DNA from: Fluviicola sp. | Lineage (GTDB): Bacteria > Bacteroidota > Bacteroidia > Flavobacteriales_D > Crocinitomicaceae | DNA: 48,144 bases | NCBI GenBank assembly: GCA_031260455.1 | Contig: JAIRJW010000020.1 | Location: forward strand, 1 to 48,144 | Reading direction: 5' to 3' | Part shown: positions 23,998 to 32,614 of the stretch, piece by piece | How positions within the stretch are numbered: position 1 is the stretch's first letter | Layout of the letters: each line of letters opens with the position of its first letter | Notes under the pieces: model-generated | Told to the model about the DNA's origin: nothing | Seen by the model: only the letters and a program-made list of their open reading frames with translations | The model's database searches: none | Made by a program: the position numbers and the translations under genes

Positions 23998-24573
23998 TTG
24001 ATTCCATTAAAAATAAACAAACAACCAAGTCCTGAAAAAGGAGACTTGTTGCTTTCGGAACCTTTTCTGACAGACAATAATTTCTCCCGTGCAGTTATTC
24101 TGCTCTGTGAGCACAATGACGAAGGAAGCTTCGGGCTTATTCTGAATAATACGCTTGAAATCGATCTCGATGAGCTGGTTACGGATTTTCCGGAAGTAAA
24201 AATTCCGGTCGGATTCGGTGGTCCGGTAGAGCGGAATCAATTGTTCTACATACACCGCAATGCTTCGATTAACGGATCTGCTGAAATTAGTACCAACCTC
24301 TATCTGGGAGGGGATTACATGGAAATCAAACGGATGATCTCGGATAACGAAATGACCCCGGAGAACCTGCGCTTTTTCATCGGGTATACCGGATGGAGCA
24401 AGGGGCAGCTGCAATCCGAAATCGATGAACTGAGCTGGGTGGTGATGAAAAAACCGGAAAACTTTTCCGCTTTCAGCACCATTGATGACAGTTTGTGGCG
24501 TGAACTGATTTCCCAATTGGGAGGAAAATACAGGCTAATGGCAGATTATCCGCTGAATCCGGCAGACAACTAA
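23998..24573 (+). CDS. YqgE/AlgH family protein
   Basis: 191 residues. The predicted start is TTG 23998; no ATG precedes the conserved beginning PSPEKGDLLLSEPFL, so a non-ATG start is needed. Conserved features: NFSRAVILLCEHNDEGSFGL, VGFGGPVERNQLFYIH, LYLGGDYMEIKRMI and FFIGYTGWSKGQLQSEI. YqgE/AlgH proteins are cytoplasmic and widespread; AlgH was named from Pseudomonas alginate regulation, but no general biochemical activity is settled. Gene end and rarA start are 30 bases apart. Confidence 0.9.
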   Translation: MIPLKINKQPSPEKGDLLLSEPFLTDNNFSRAVILLCEHNDEGSFGLILNNTLEIDLDELVTDFPEVKIPVGFGGPVERNQLFYIHRNASINGSAEISTNLYLGGDYMEIKRMISDNEMTPENLRFFIGYTGWSKGQLQSEIDELSWVVMKKPENFSAFSTIDDSLWRELISQLGGKYRLMADYPLNPADN

Positions 24574-24585
24574 GGAGAAATATCT

Positions 24586-24593
24586 TATTTTTG
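24586..24593 (+). promoter_or_regulatory. -7 box TATTTTTG upstream of rarA
   Basis: Perfect TAnnTTTG, ending ten bases before the rarA ATG; predicts a 5' leader of only a few bases. Confidence 0.45.
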
Positions 24594-24603
24594 AGAAAAA
24601 AAG

Positions 24604-25878
24604 ATGAGTGCCCCTTTAGCTGAACGTATGCGTCCGAATGATTTATCCGAATACATCGGGCAACGTCATTTGCTGGAGGAAAACGGAGCTTTGAAAAGAG
24701 CCATCCAGTCGAAAATCCTTCCTTCAATCATTTTCTGGGGGCCTCCGGGAGTTGGAAAAACAACCCTGGCCAACCTGCTGGCAAAACAGCTGAATCGGCC
24801 GTTTTATACACTGTCTGCTATTTCTTCCGGGGTAAAAGATGTACGTGAGATCATTCAAAAAGCCGAAAACCAGGGCATGTTTCAGCAAAACGGAGTAGTT
24901 CTGTTTATCGATGAAATTCACCGTTTCTCCAAATCGCAACAGGATTCCCTGCTGGGAGCCGTTGAAAAAGGAACGATCACGCTGATCGGTGCCACGACGG
25001 AAAATCCCTCCTTCGAAGTCATCTCGGCTTTACTTTCCCGTTGCCAGGTCTACACATTGGAAAGCCATACGCTGGAAGATTTGCTGGAGCTCATCAACAG
25101 AGCACTCAAACAGGATGTGATCCTTTCGAAGCGCAAAATCGAATTACGCGAATACAAATCGCTCATTGCTGTTGCAGGCGGTGATGCCCGAAAAATGCTG
25201 AACCTGCTGGAAATGGTGGTCAATACCTTTCCATCCAATGAAACAGCTGTCATTACAGACGAACTCGTAAATCAATTAGCACAGCAACGGGTTCGTTACG
25301 ACAAAGACGGAGAACAACATTACGATATTATTTCCGCTTTCATCAAATCCATTCGCGGAAGCGACCCGGATGGAGCCGTTTACTGGCTTGCACGTATGAT
25401 CGAAGGCGGTGAAGATCCGAAATTCATTGCCCGCAGGTTGCTGATCTCGGCTTCCGAAGATATCGGGCTGGCAAATCCGACAGCGCTGATCATGGCAAAC
25501 AATACCTTCCAGGCAATCCAGGTCATTGGCTGGCCCGAAGCACGGATCATCCTTTCCCAATGCGCTATTTACCTGGCAACTTCACCGAAGGGAAATGCTG
25601 CCTACCTGGCAATCGATGAAGCTATTGCGGAAGTCCGTCAGGATCTGGACGCTCCCGTTCCGCTACATCTGAGAAATGCTCCAACCAAACTGATGAAAGA
25701 CCTTGGTTACGGAGCGGAATACCAGTATGCACACCAATTTCCCGGAAATTTTGTTTTCCAGCAATACCTTCCTGATTCACTGAAGGACCACAGTTTCTTT
25801 CACTCCGGAAGCAGTTCACGCGAACAGGAAATTCAGAAACAACTTCAAACACTTTGGCCAAACAAGTTTCGGAAATGA
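24604..25878 (+). CDS. rarA: Replication-associated recombination protein RarA (MgsA)
   Basis: 424 residues, normal length. AAA+ clamp-loader fold: LAERMRPNDLSEYIGQ at the start, Walker A WGPPGVGKTT, Walker B LFIDEIHRFSKSQQD, sensor 1 GATTENPSFEV and an arginine-finger region LLSRCQVY. The C-terminal half carries the tetramerisation domain of the RarA/WRNIP1 family (IKSIRGSDPDGAVYWLARM, RRLLISASEDIGLANP). It acts at stalled replication forks. Its stop overlaps the next gene's start as ATGA (25875-25878). Confidence 0.95.
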   Translation: MSAPLAERMRPNDLSEYIGQRHLLEENGALKRAIQSKILPSIIFWGPPGVGKTTLANLLAKQLNRPFYTLSAISSGVKDVREIIQKAENQGMFQQNGVVLFIDEIHRFSKSQQDSLLGAVEKGTITLIGATTENPSFEVISALLSRCQVYTLESHTLEDLLELINRALKQDVILSKRKIELREYKSLIAVAGGDARKMLNLLEMVVNTFPSNETAVITDELVNQLAQQRVRYDKDGEQHYDIISAFIKSIRGSDPDGAVYWLARMIEGGEDPKFIARRLLISASEDIGLANPTALIMANNTFQAIQVIGWPEARIILSQCAIYLATSPKGNAAYLAIDEAIAEVRQDLDAPVPLHLRNAPTKLMKDLGYGAEYQYAHQFPGNFVFQQYLPDSLKDHSFFHSGSSSREQEIQKQLQTLWPNKFRK

Positions 25879-26813
25879 GTCGGGTTGTATACTATTTATT
25901 CGTTCTTCCGCTTTCCAGGTTTCCACTTTGGCTTACCTACCGTTTTTCAGATTTTTTCTTCCTGCTTCTGATTACTGTTTTTCCTTATCGCAAAAAAGTT
26001 ATTGAAGAAAACATTGCGCGCTCTTTTCCACAGTTGAGCAGATCCGAACAACGTAAAATCAAGCGCTCTTTTTACCGCCATTTTGCCGATATGCTCCTCG
26101 AAGGAGTCAAAAACCTCGGGATTTCCGAAAAAGAACTGCGGAAGCGTTTCGTTATCCGAAACCCGGAACTGATGGAAGCACTTTACGAACAGCAAAAAAG
26201 CGTTTTACTGGTTTCTGCTCATTATATGAACTGGGAATGGATGATCACCGGGCAGGATTTATTCTTCCCGCACCAGGCTGTTGGAATCGGGATGCCTCTG
26301 ACAAGCGGATACTGGGATAAAAAGATCAACACACTGCGTTCCCGCTTCGGAATGCATGTGATCCATGCAAAAATTGTCAGGGAAACATTCAATGCCTATG
26401 TCAAAAAAGGAATTCCTACCGCTACACTGGTTTTGAGCGATCAAAGTCCGGCTGACTCAATGAAAAGTTACTGGACGACCTTCCTGAACCAGCCAACAGG
26501 TGTTCTTTTCGGAGCAGAGCAACTTGCAAATACCTACGATCAGGCGGTCGTTTTTTATCTTCCGAAAAAGATCAGACGCGGGTATTACGAAGTGGAGTTA
26601 CAACTTTTAAGTGACGAACCGTGCATGCTTGCCTGGGGAGAAATTACCGAAGCACATACACGCTTGCTCGAAAAACGCATTATTTCCGACCCTGGTCCGT
26701 GGTTATGGTCTCACAAACGCTGGAAAAGAACTGTTCCGGATGATATTCCCAAACTAAAAAAAGAACAACGTGAGAAATTTAACCGTCTTTTCAGGAATCA
26801 TCCCGGTTTGTAA
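25875..26813 (+). CDS. Lysophospholipid/lipid A acyltransferase, LpxL (HtrB) family
   Basis: 312 residues from ATG 25875, chosen because it overlaps the rarA stop as ATGA; a TTG 21 bases upstream also keeps the frame. An N-terminal hydrophobic region (VYYLFVLPLSRFPLWL, FFLLLITVFPY) is followed by the acyltransferase core: VLLVSAHYMNWEWM resembles the H-x4-D/E motif (HYMNWE here), then SDQSPAD and FFGAEQLAN-like FGAEQLANTYDQAVVF. These enzymes add secondary acyl chains to lipid A or to related lipids at the inner membrane. In Bacteroidota the acceptor may be lipid A or an amino lipid; the sequence does not decide. Confidence 0.9.
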   Translation: MSRVVYYLFVLPLSRFPLWLTYRFSDFFFLLLITVFPYRKKVIEENIARSFPQLSRSEQRKIKRSFYRHFADMLLEGVKNLGISEKELRKRFVIRNPELMEALYEQQKSVLLVSAHYMNWEWMITGQDLFFPHQAVGIGMPLTSGYWDKKINTLRSRFGMHVIHAKIVRETFNAYVKKGIPTATLVLSDQSPADSMKSYWTTFLNQPTGVLFGAEQLANTYDQAVVFYLPKKIRRGYYEVELQLLSDEPCMLAWGEITEAHTRLLEKRIISDPGPWLWSHKRWKRTVPDDIPKLKKEQREKFNRLFRNHPGL

Positions 26814-26885
26814 TTAATTCCTACATTTATTGACTGCTCGGGAAATTATCTTAATCCATGTCGGGCACCAAATTTAAAATTGAAT

Positions 26886-27383
26886 ATGGCAGAAAGACCA
26901 AAAGTAAAACTGGAACTTACCACAGACGACAAAGTACTTGAAATTATTGGTTGGATTTTTATCATTATTATTTGGAGTCTGACAATTGCAAATTACAGTA
27001 GCTTGCCGGAAACTATTCCAACACATTATAACGCAGCAGGTAAAGCAGACGGTTTTGGAGAAAAAACAACCATTTTGTTTTTACCATTAATTGCGACAAT
27101 TCTTTTTGTGGGACTTACCATATTGAATAAATTCCCTCATATTTTCAATTATCCGGTTAATATTACAAAAGAAAACGCGCTGAGACAATATACAAATGCT
27201 TCAAAGCTGATCAGATATTTGAAAGTCATTATTGTGATAGTTTTCAGTTTCATCGCATTTAAGACAATACAGAATGCAAACAGAAAAGCAGATGGGCTTG
27301 GAAATTGGTTTTTGCCATTATTCTTTGGACTTGTTTTCATTCCATTAGTGTATTTCATTATAAAATCGATTAAGACAAAATAA
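26886..27383 (+). CDS. DUF1648-domain membrane protein
   Basis: 165 residues from ATG 26886; a TTG six bases upstream is in frame. The DUF1648 signature appears as YSSLPETIPTHYNAAGKADGFG right after the first transmembrane helix (IIGWIFIIIIWSLTIANY), with three more hydrophobic segments. Related domains occur in SdpI-type immunity proteins and small membrane proteins of unknown role. It stands alone between the acyltransferase and the convergent thioredoxin-fold gene, with a lower GC content than rarA. No toxin gene is visible next to it, so an immunity role is not supported. Confidence 0.82.
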   Translation: MAERPKVKLELTTDDKVLEIIGWIFIIIIWSLTIANYSSLPETIPTHYNAAGKADGFGEKTTILFLPLIATILFVGLTILNKFPHIFNYPVNITKENALRQYTNASKLIRYLKVIIVIVFSFIAFKTIQNANRKADGLGNWFLPLFFGLVFIPLVYFIIKSIKTK

Positions 27384-27520
27384 TGATAAAGTAAAATATT
27401 GTCCGAACAAACAATGTGCATCAGGCTGGATGCATGCCTGCAAGTAATTTTATGGAATTTTTGGAAGAATCGTCGCCTGATTCAAAAGCAAGTATCAGCA
27501 ATACTTTTGATGAATTTGAA

Positions 27521-27955
27521 TTATTTAATTCCCGCAATAGCTGCCAATAGTTTCTCTTTACTTTGCTTACCAACCAGTTTCTTCACTAGTTTTCCTTCCC
27601 CGTTGATAAAGAGAAGTGTCGGATAACCGGCAACTGTATATGCTTTTGAGATCATCGGCCCGTCTTTGTCTGTTTCCGCATCAATTTTTAAGTTGATAAA
27701 TCGCCGATTGAACTCATCTCCGACCTGGGAATCGGAAAAAGTAGTTTTATCCATTTCCTTACATGGCCCGCACCAGCTGGTATGTACATCGATAAACATC
27801 AGTTTTCCGGAAACTTTGGCCTGCTTCACCGCTTTCTCGAATGGTAATCTGGAAAATTTAATCCCTGAAACTGCAGAAATAGCTTCCGGCCTGGAAGAAC
27901 CGAAAGAAAAGAAAAGCGCTGAGAGCCCTAAAAGAAACAGGATCGGAATTTTCAT
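27521..27955 (-). CDS. Exported thioredoxin-fold protein
   Basis: 144 residues with a signal peptide (IPILFLLGLSALFFSFG). The thioredoxin fold contains FIDVHTSWCGPCKEMDKTTF with a WCGPC centre, a helix with KTTFSDSQVGDEFN typical of DsbD-gamma/thioredoxin_7 domains, and AYTVAGYPTLLFING with the cis-Pro loop. It should act in the periplasm as a disulfide reductase or isomerase fed by a DsbD-like transporter encoded elsewhere. It is transcribed divergently from menE. Confidence 0.88.
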   Translation of the reverse strand: MKIPILFLLGLSALFFSFGSSRPEAISAVSGIKFSRLPFEKAVKQAKVSGKLMFIDVHTSWCGPCKEMDKTTFSDSQVGDEFNRRFINLKIDAETDKDGPMISKAYTVAGYPTLLFINGEGKLVKKLVGKQSKEKLLAAIAGIK

Positions 27956-28153
27956 ATCATTGTTTTATGTGTCACAATTCTTTTTTTAAAGTTACGAATT
28001 CAAATGACATAATTTACGAATTGAATTACTCATTTGCAATCCGGAATTCAAAATTTAAGGATCACTTTTGCCTTCTCAATTTTAATTTTCAATTATAAAT
28101 CCCCTATTTTGTATTTCGAAAATTCAATAACTAACAAGTATTGTTTCAAACTC

Positions 28154-29155
28154 ATGGCTTTCAACATTCATTATCTGCACTGCTCTTCTGAAACCCAGGC
28201 TGAAATTTCATCAGTGATAGAACAATGGCAAGGCTCACAGGCAACGTATGAGGTAAAAACCAGCGGATCTACCGGAACCCCCAAGCTGATTACACTCTTA
28301 CACGAACAACTGGAAGCTTCTGCCAGAAGAAGTAATGCTTTTTTCAACCTCGATGAGCATGCACGCGTTTTGATGTGCCTTTCTCCTCATACGATTGGCG
28401 GAAAGATGATGCTTATCCGTGCCATAGTAGGAAATTACGCTATCGACGTCGCAGAGGCAAGCGGCAACCCGGAGAACCATATTCCGAGCCAGGTGAACTA
28501 TTCCTTCGTTTCATTAGTTCCATACCAGATCAAGCGCATGCTGGATGAAAATCCGGAAAAACTGGATCAGTTCGACCAGATATTATTAGGTGGAATGGGA
28601 CTCTCCGGCGAACTGGAGCAAAAACTTTCGGCACTGAAACCAACTGTTTATATCGGGTTCGGGATGACGGAAACAGTTTCTCACATTGCGATGAGAAAAA
28701 TAGGAAGCCCGGTGTACAAAGCATTGAATGGTGTAACTCTTCAACCGGAAGGAGATTGCCTGGTGATTTCCGATTCTCAGCTGGGAATCAGGGAAATGAA
28801 AACAAATGACCAAATCAGGTTTCACGGTCCGAATCGTTTTGAATGGCTGGGAAGAGCAGATTTTGTAATCAACAGCGCCGGAATCAAAATTCATCCGGAA
28901 GCACTGGAACAAGTGATTGATCCATACTTATCTGTTCCGTTCATTATCGGTGGTGTTCCTGATCCATCTTTCGGAGAACGATGTACACTGATTACTGAAC
29001 AAGTGATTTCCGAAGCAGATTTTGCCCGCATACAAACCGTTGTCGGTGAGAAATTTGGTAAATTCAGTATTCCCAGACAACAGATTATTCACCCGATCCT
29101 GAAGACTGCAAATGGAAAAATTCGCAGAAAAGAAATTCTAAATGCGCTGAAATGA
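28154..29155 (+). CDS. menE: AMP-binding acyl-CoA ligase, probably o-succinylbenzoate-CoA ligase MenE
   Basis: 333 residues from ATG 28154 (MAFNIHYLHC); the frame extends upstream, but those residues look non-coding. ANL-superfamily motifs: VKTSGSTGTPKLI (P-loop), YIGFGMTETVSH, GRADFVINSAGIKIHPEALE (hinge) and GKIRRKEILNAL with the catalytic Lys at the end. It is short compared with typical ligases (~450-500), as usual for Bacteroidota MenE. It would activate o-succinylbenzoate for menaquinone synthesis. The J-domain gene overlaps its stop as ATGA. The menE label is inferred from length and type; other men genes are not in the window. Confidence 0.8.
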   Translation: MAFNIHYLHCSSETQAEISSVIEQWQGSQATYEVKTSGSTGTPKLITLLHEQLEASARRSNAFFNLDEHARVLMCLSPHTIGGKMMLIRAIVGNYAIDVAEASGNPENHIPSQVNYSFVSLVPYQIKRMLDENPEKLDQFDQILLGGMGLSGELEQKLSALKPTVYIGFGMTETVSHIAMRKIGSPVYKALNGVTLQPEGDCLVISDSQLGIREMKTNDQIRFHGPNRFEWLGRADFVINSAGIKIHPEALEQVIDPYLSVPFIIGGVPDPSFGERCTLITEQVISEADFARIQTVVGEKFGKFSIPRQQIIHPILKTANGKIRRKEILNALK

Positions 29156-30006
29156 CCAAAAACGAATGCTTCCGTTTATTAGGATTGCCCCATACTGCGA
29201 ATGAAAGTGAAATCCGCAGGCAGTTCAAAAAAATGGCTTTGCGCCTGCATCCGGATATTAACCCGGACCCCATGGCACATGAAGCTTTCATCAAATTGAG
29301 TAAAGCAGTGGAAATCCTTCTGAACCCGGATTATCAAAAAGAAAAAAACGATAAGCGACCTTCCGGGAGAGCCGGAAATGAAACAGAAGAAGAACGGCTG
29401 AAACGGATGCGTGCAGCTAAAATGCGTTTCGAACAACAACAAATACGGCAGGCAAAAGATAATACCAACTACTTTTTGTCTCTGACCACCGGAAAACGCT
29501 GGGTAATCTACAAATACATCATGCGGATTTCACTGATTCTTTCACTGGCGATGACATTGGAACTTTTCCTTCCGCGGCACTACGAACCGGATGTGCTGAT
29601 CGGCTCAACCAGGTCTTTGAACAACGGAATTATCCGCAACAATATTACGCGGATCAAACTTCAGAAAAGAGGATCGTATTACATTCAGAATAATGCTTTT
29701 GCCTGGGAAAGTACCTACCCGGAAGTACTCATTGAGAGCTCCTGGTTTTTACACACGCCCATTAAAATGATTTCTACGGATGATTTCACGCGATACCGGA
29801 GTGTGTTTGATTTTCACATCTGGAGTATCCGGTATTTGCTGATCATTCTTCTGCTTGTACCACTTTTTCCTTACCTGTGGCGCAGAAAAACACTGGCTTT
29901 CGTCTTTTTTTATCACCTGTCATTCTGGGGAACCGGCATCATTTCAGCCTATCTCCTCCTTACACAGGGAAGATTCATTCATTTACTAAGCTTTGGTTTC
30001 TTGTAA
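29152..30006 (+). CDS. J-domain (DnaJ-like) membrane protein
   Basis: 284 residues. Residues ~1-65 are a J domain with the HPD motif in ALRLHPDINPDP, so it should stimulate an Hsp70 ATPase. A charged helical stretch (EEERLKRMRAAKMRFEQQ) leads to a first membrane helix (ISLILSLAMTLELF, ~125-140), an extracytoplasmic domain of about 80 residues and two to three further helices near the C-terminus. It lacks the Gly/Phe and zinc-finger parts of DnaJ. The start overlaps the menE stop, so both are co-transcribed. A role in recruiting DnaK to the membrane is my inference. Confidence 0.86.
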   Translation: MTKNECFRLLGLPHTANESEIRRQFKKMALRLHPDINPDPMAHEAFIKLSKAVEILLNPDYQKEKNDKRPSGRAGNETEEERLKRMRAAKMRFEQQQIRQAKDNTNYFLSLTTGKRWVIYKYIMRISLILSLAMTLELFLPRHYEPDVLIGSTRSLNNGIIRNNITRIKLQKRGSYYIQNNAFAWESTYPEVLIESSWFLHTPIKMISTDDFTRYRSVFDFHIWSIRYLLIILLLVPLFPYLWRRKTLAFVFFYHLSFWGTGIISAYLLLTQGRFIHLLSFGFL

Positions 30007-30057
30007 CATGTTTGCATCAGCACTCCAGGGCCCCGGCAGTTCGAAGGACAACAAACG

Positions 30058-30510
30058 TTACCGTTTCATTGCACGATCCATCGCGCGCTTGTCATCTTTT
30101 TCTTTCAGATCCTGGCGCTTATCGTGAAGCTTTTTACCCACAGCCGTTGCCATTTCCAGCTTCAACCAGCCTTTTTCGGATAAAAACAATTTCAGTGGAA
30201 CAATAGTATTTCCCTTTGTTTTCACCCATTTTTCCAGCTTTTTGATTTCCCGCTGGTTCAGGAGTAATTTCCTGTCGGAACGTGCAGTATGATTATAGAA
30301 CGATCCGTTTTCATAAGGTGAAACATGCATGTTCCGGATAAATACCTGCCCGTTATCCACGATACAATATGCCTCCAGGATACTTGCTTTCCCATTCCGG
30401 ATACTTTTGATCTCGGTTCCGGTAAGTACCATTCCTGCAGTGAAAAACTCGTCCAGATGGTATTCGAACCGGGCGCGTTTATTTTTGATATTTACTTCAT
30501 TCTTAGACAT
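30058..30510 (-). CDS. smpB: SsrA-binding protein SmpB
   Basis: 150 residues from ATG 30510 (MSKNEVNIKNKRARFEYHL). Conserved SmpB features: FTAGMVLTGTEIKSIRNGKA, DNGQVFIRNMHVSPYE, HTARSDRKLLLNQREIKKL, and a basic C-terminal tail (KKLHDKRQDLKEKDDKRAMD) that reads the empty mRNA channel. SmpB binds tmRNA and delivers it to stalled ribosomes; its partner ssrA lies about 3 kb away in this window. An in-frame TTG six bases upstream overlaps the preceding gene's stop. Confidence 0.96.
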   Translation of the reverse strand: MSKNEVNIKNKRARFEYHLDEFFTAGMVLTGTEIKSIRNGKASILEAYCIVDNGQVFIRNMHVSPYENGSFYNHTARSDRKLLLNQREIKKLEKWVKTKGNTIVPLKLFLSEKGWLKLEMATAVGKKLHDKRQDLKEKDDKRAMDRAMKR

Positions 30511-30512
30511 AT

Positions 30513-31169
30513 TCAAACCCGGGCTTCGTTACTGCCCCATTCCTTTAAGCCAAGATAAAAACAGTAAATCGCAATAAACATCAGGATATGGCTCAGATCA
30601 TCTTTATTCAGCCACTGATGCACATTCAGTTTAAAAATAAAGATAAATGCCGAAGGAAGCAGAATCACTACTCCCACAATCATTTTTCTCAGAAATTTCG
30701 CATGCTCATTGCGTTTCATCAGCAAATAAGCATAAATCCCGGTGTAACCGATATATGTCAGAATGGCATCTACCGCCACGAAAATAAATTTCTGAGTCAG
30801 CACCGAAGCCACGCAAAAACCGATGCTCTTAATCCAGATCAGGTAATATGCATAATTTTTTGGGGTGGAAATTTCCCTGAATTTCAGCATTCCCATTCCT
30901 GCAAAACCGTTTGCAACACACCCGAAAATCCAGCTCGGATACTTTCCAAAAAAGCCGGTATAATGAAAGAACAAATGCCCCAATCCTCCGAAAACTGTCG
31001 AAATCCCAAAGGTCAGGTAAAACACTCTCCAATAGAAGTTTGCTTCATTTTTATACGTTCCCAGCTTACTGAATGCAAAAAAGCAAAATCCCGCGATAAT
31101 CCAATTAAAAAGCAGGGCCATCGGCTCCTGCAAATGCAATCCTAAAAAATCAAATTGTATTACTTCCAC
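30513..31169 (-). CDS. Polytopic membrane protein of unknown function
   Basis: 218 residues from a GTG at 31169, where the protein-like sequence VEVIQFDFLGLHLQEPMAL begins; the frame is open farther upstream, but that part does not look coding. Six or seven hydrophobic segments (LLFNWIIAGFCFFAF through ILMFIAIYCFYLGL), with conserved-looking polar spots such as GGLGHLFFHYTGFFGKYP. Similar proteins occur in Bacteroidota (possibly the DUF6962 group; uncertain). It ends two bases before the smpB ATG, so the two are probably co-transcribed. Confidence 0.72.
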   Translation of the reverse strand: MEVIQFDFLGLHLQEPMALLFNWIIAGFCFFAFSKLGTYKNEANFYWRVFYLTFGISTVFGGLGHLFFHYTGFFGKYPSWIFGCVANGFAGMGMLKFREISTPKNYAYYLIWIKSIGFCVASVLTQKFIFVAVDAILTYIGYTGIYAYLLMKRNEHAKFLRKMIVGVVILLPSAFIFIFKLNVHQWLNKDDLSHILMFIAIYCFYLGLKEWGSNEARV

Positions 31170-31374
31170 AACGCAAAAATACAGTTTCAGGGAAGAAAAC
31201 ACAAGTCTTTGAGGATTCTGATGAAAATCAGAGCTATTTAACCGGCCAAAGACCATATTTTGACAACCACACTAATACTTATTGAATATTAAAACCAGTA
31301 CTTTTTCCAGTTAAGGAATTCATAATTCCAGTCCGGAATCCTTTTCCTTCATTCGAAAAACAAAGTAAATTCCC

Positions 31375-31382
31375 TATTTTTG
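31375..31382 (+). promoter_or_regulatory. -7 box TATTTTTG at recR start
   Basis: Perfect TAnnTTTG, ending four bases before the recR ATG (31387), predicting a leaderless or near-leaderless mRNA. Confidence 0.5.
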
Positions 31383-31386
31383 AGCA

Positions 31387-31992
31387 ATGAATATTCCTTC
31401 CAGGTACGTTGAAGAAGCTGTTGAACAATTCAGTTCCCTGCCTGGGATCGGTAAGCGTACGGCACTACGTCTGGTGCTCAATTTGCTGAAACGGGACCCG
31501 GAAGAACTGGAACGCTTCGGAGATATTCTCCAGCAATTGAAAACGCATGTTCAAAGTTGTTCTTCCTGTGGGAATATTTCGGATACACCGGTTTGTTCGA
31601 TCTGCTCCAGCGAAAAACGAAATCACCGGCTGGTGTGCGTGGTTGAAGATATCCGCGATGTAATGGCCATTGAGGGTACGGGAACTTATACCGGCATCTA
31701 CCATGTTTTGGGCGGAATTATTTCTCCAATGGATGGAATTGGCCCCAGCGACCTGTTTATCCAGCCTTTGGTTGATAAATGTGCTGCTTTGACGATTGAT
31801 GAAGTGATTCTGGCGCTCAGTCCGACCATGGAAGGCGACACGACAAATTTTTTCCTGTACAAAAAATTACATGCAACAAATGTACAAATTACAGCTCTTT
31901 CCCGCGGAATTGCTGTGGGTTCCGAAATTCAGTACGCCGATGAAATCACCCTTTCGCGATCGATCCAGCAGCGTATTCCTTTCCAATCCTGA
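31387..31992 (+). CDS. recR: Recombination protein RecR
   Basis: 201 residues, full length. N-terminal helix-hairpin-helix (FSSLPGIGKRTALRLV), a zinc-binding Cys4 (CSSCGNISDTPVCSIC), a Toprim domain (VCVVEDIRDVMAIEGTG ... YHVLGGIISPMDGIGP) and the C-terminal ALSPTMEGDTTNFFLY / SRGIAVGSEIQYADE. RecR works with RecO to load RecA on gaps. Likely transcribed from its own -7 box at the start codon. Confidence 0.96.
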   Translation: MNIPSRYVEEAVEQFSSLPGIGKRTALRLVLNLLKRDPEELERFGDILQQLKTHVQSCSSCGNISDTPVCSICSSEKRNHRLVCVVEDIRDVMAIEGTGTYTGIYHVLGGIISPMDGIGPSDLFIQPLVDKCAALTIDEVILALSPTMEGDTTNFFLYKKLHATNVQITALSRGIAVGSEIQYADEITLSRSIQQRIPFQS

Positions 31993-32037
31993 TTCAAAAA
32001 CAGTTATTGGTTTTCCCGGAAGGGATCAAAATAATGC

Positions 32038-32045
32038 TATATTTG
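32038..32045 (+). promoter_or_regulatory. -7 box TATATTTG upstream of mscL
   Basis: Perfect TAnnTTTG, 22 bases before the mscL ATG. Confidence 0.45.
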
Positions 32046-32067
32046 GCTGAACTTCAATTCAAAAATT

Positions 32068-32454
32068 ATGTTAAAAGAATTCAGAACATTCATCATGCGT
32101 GGAAACGTAATCGACCTGGCAGTTGCAGTGATCCTGGGAGCTGCTTTCGGAGCGATCGTAAACTCTTTGGTAACGGATATCATCACTCCTGTGATTCTAA
32201 AACCTGCATTAAAAACCGCTGGTGTGGACAGAATCGAATTATGGACTCCCGCTGGAATCGCCTTAGGTAAGTTTATCGCCTCAGTGATCAATTTTATAGT
32301 CGTGGCATTCTGTATTTTCCTGATGGTAAAAGGGATGAACAAAGCCATGTCTTTACGTAAAAAGAAAGAAGAAGAAATTCCGGCTGCTCCGGCAGAACCA
32401 TCCAACGAAGAGAAACTCCTGATGGAAATCCGTGACCTGTTGAAAGACAAGTAA
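32068..32454 (+). CDS. mscL: Large-conductance mechanosensitive channel MscL
   Basis: 128 residues. Typical MscL plan: amphipathic start (LKEFRTFIMRGNVIDLAVAV), first membrane helix AVILGAAFGAIVNSLVTDI, periplasmic loop, second helix FIASVINFIVVAFCIFLMVK, and a charged C-terminal helical bundle with a Glu/Pro/Ala linker (KKKEEEIPAAPAEP). It opens under membrane tension to release solutes during hypo-osmotic shock. Start is the ATG of MLKEFRTF; a -7 box lies 22 bases upstream. Confidence 0.96.
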   Translation: MLKEFRTFIMRGNVIDLAVAVILGAAFGAIVNSLVTDIITPVILKPALKTAGVDRIELWTPAGIALGKFIASVINFIVVAFCIFLMVKGMNKAMSLRKKKEEEIPAAPAEPSNEEKLLMEIRDLLKDK

Positions 32455-32614
32455 TGTGAAGCTGAAAAACGCGACCGTTTAATTATCATGCAAAACCGTT
32501 TAATAATTGGTTTAAAGGAATTATCATTCAAAGTTTTTAGAATTTGAAAATTTATATATCTTCGTTACGAAAAATTGTCCTGTGAAGGACAGAAAAGAGA
32601 ATATTCAAGTACAA

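Noticed and set aside
26886..27383. SdpI-like immunity function for the DUF1648 protein
   Set aside because: No SdpC-like toxin or other toxin gene is adjacent; the domain alone does not show immunity.
27434..27550. Small ORF of 38 codons between DUF1648 and the exported thioredoxin
   Set aside because: Protein-like in part (NFMEFLEESSPDSKASI) but overlaps the end of the thioredoxin gene on the other strand and matches nothing I recognise; perhaps a fragment of a lost gene, not enough to call.
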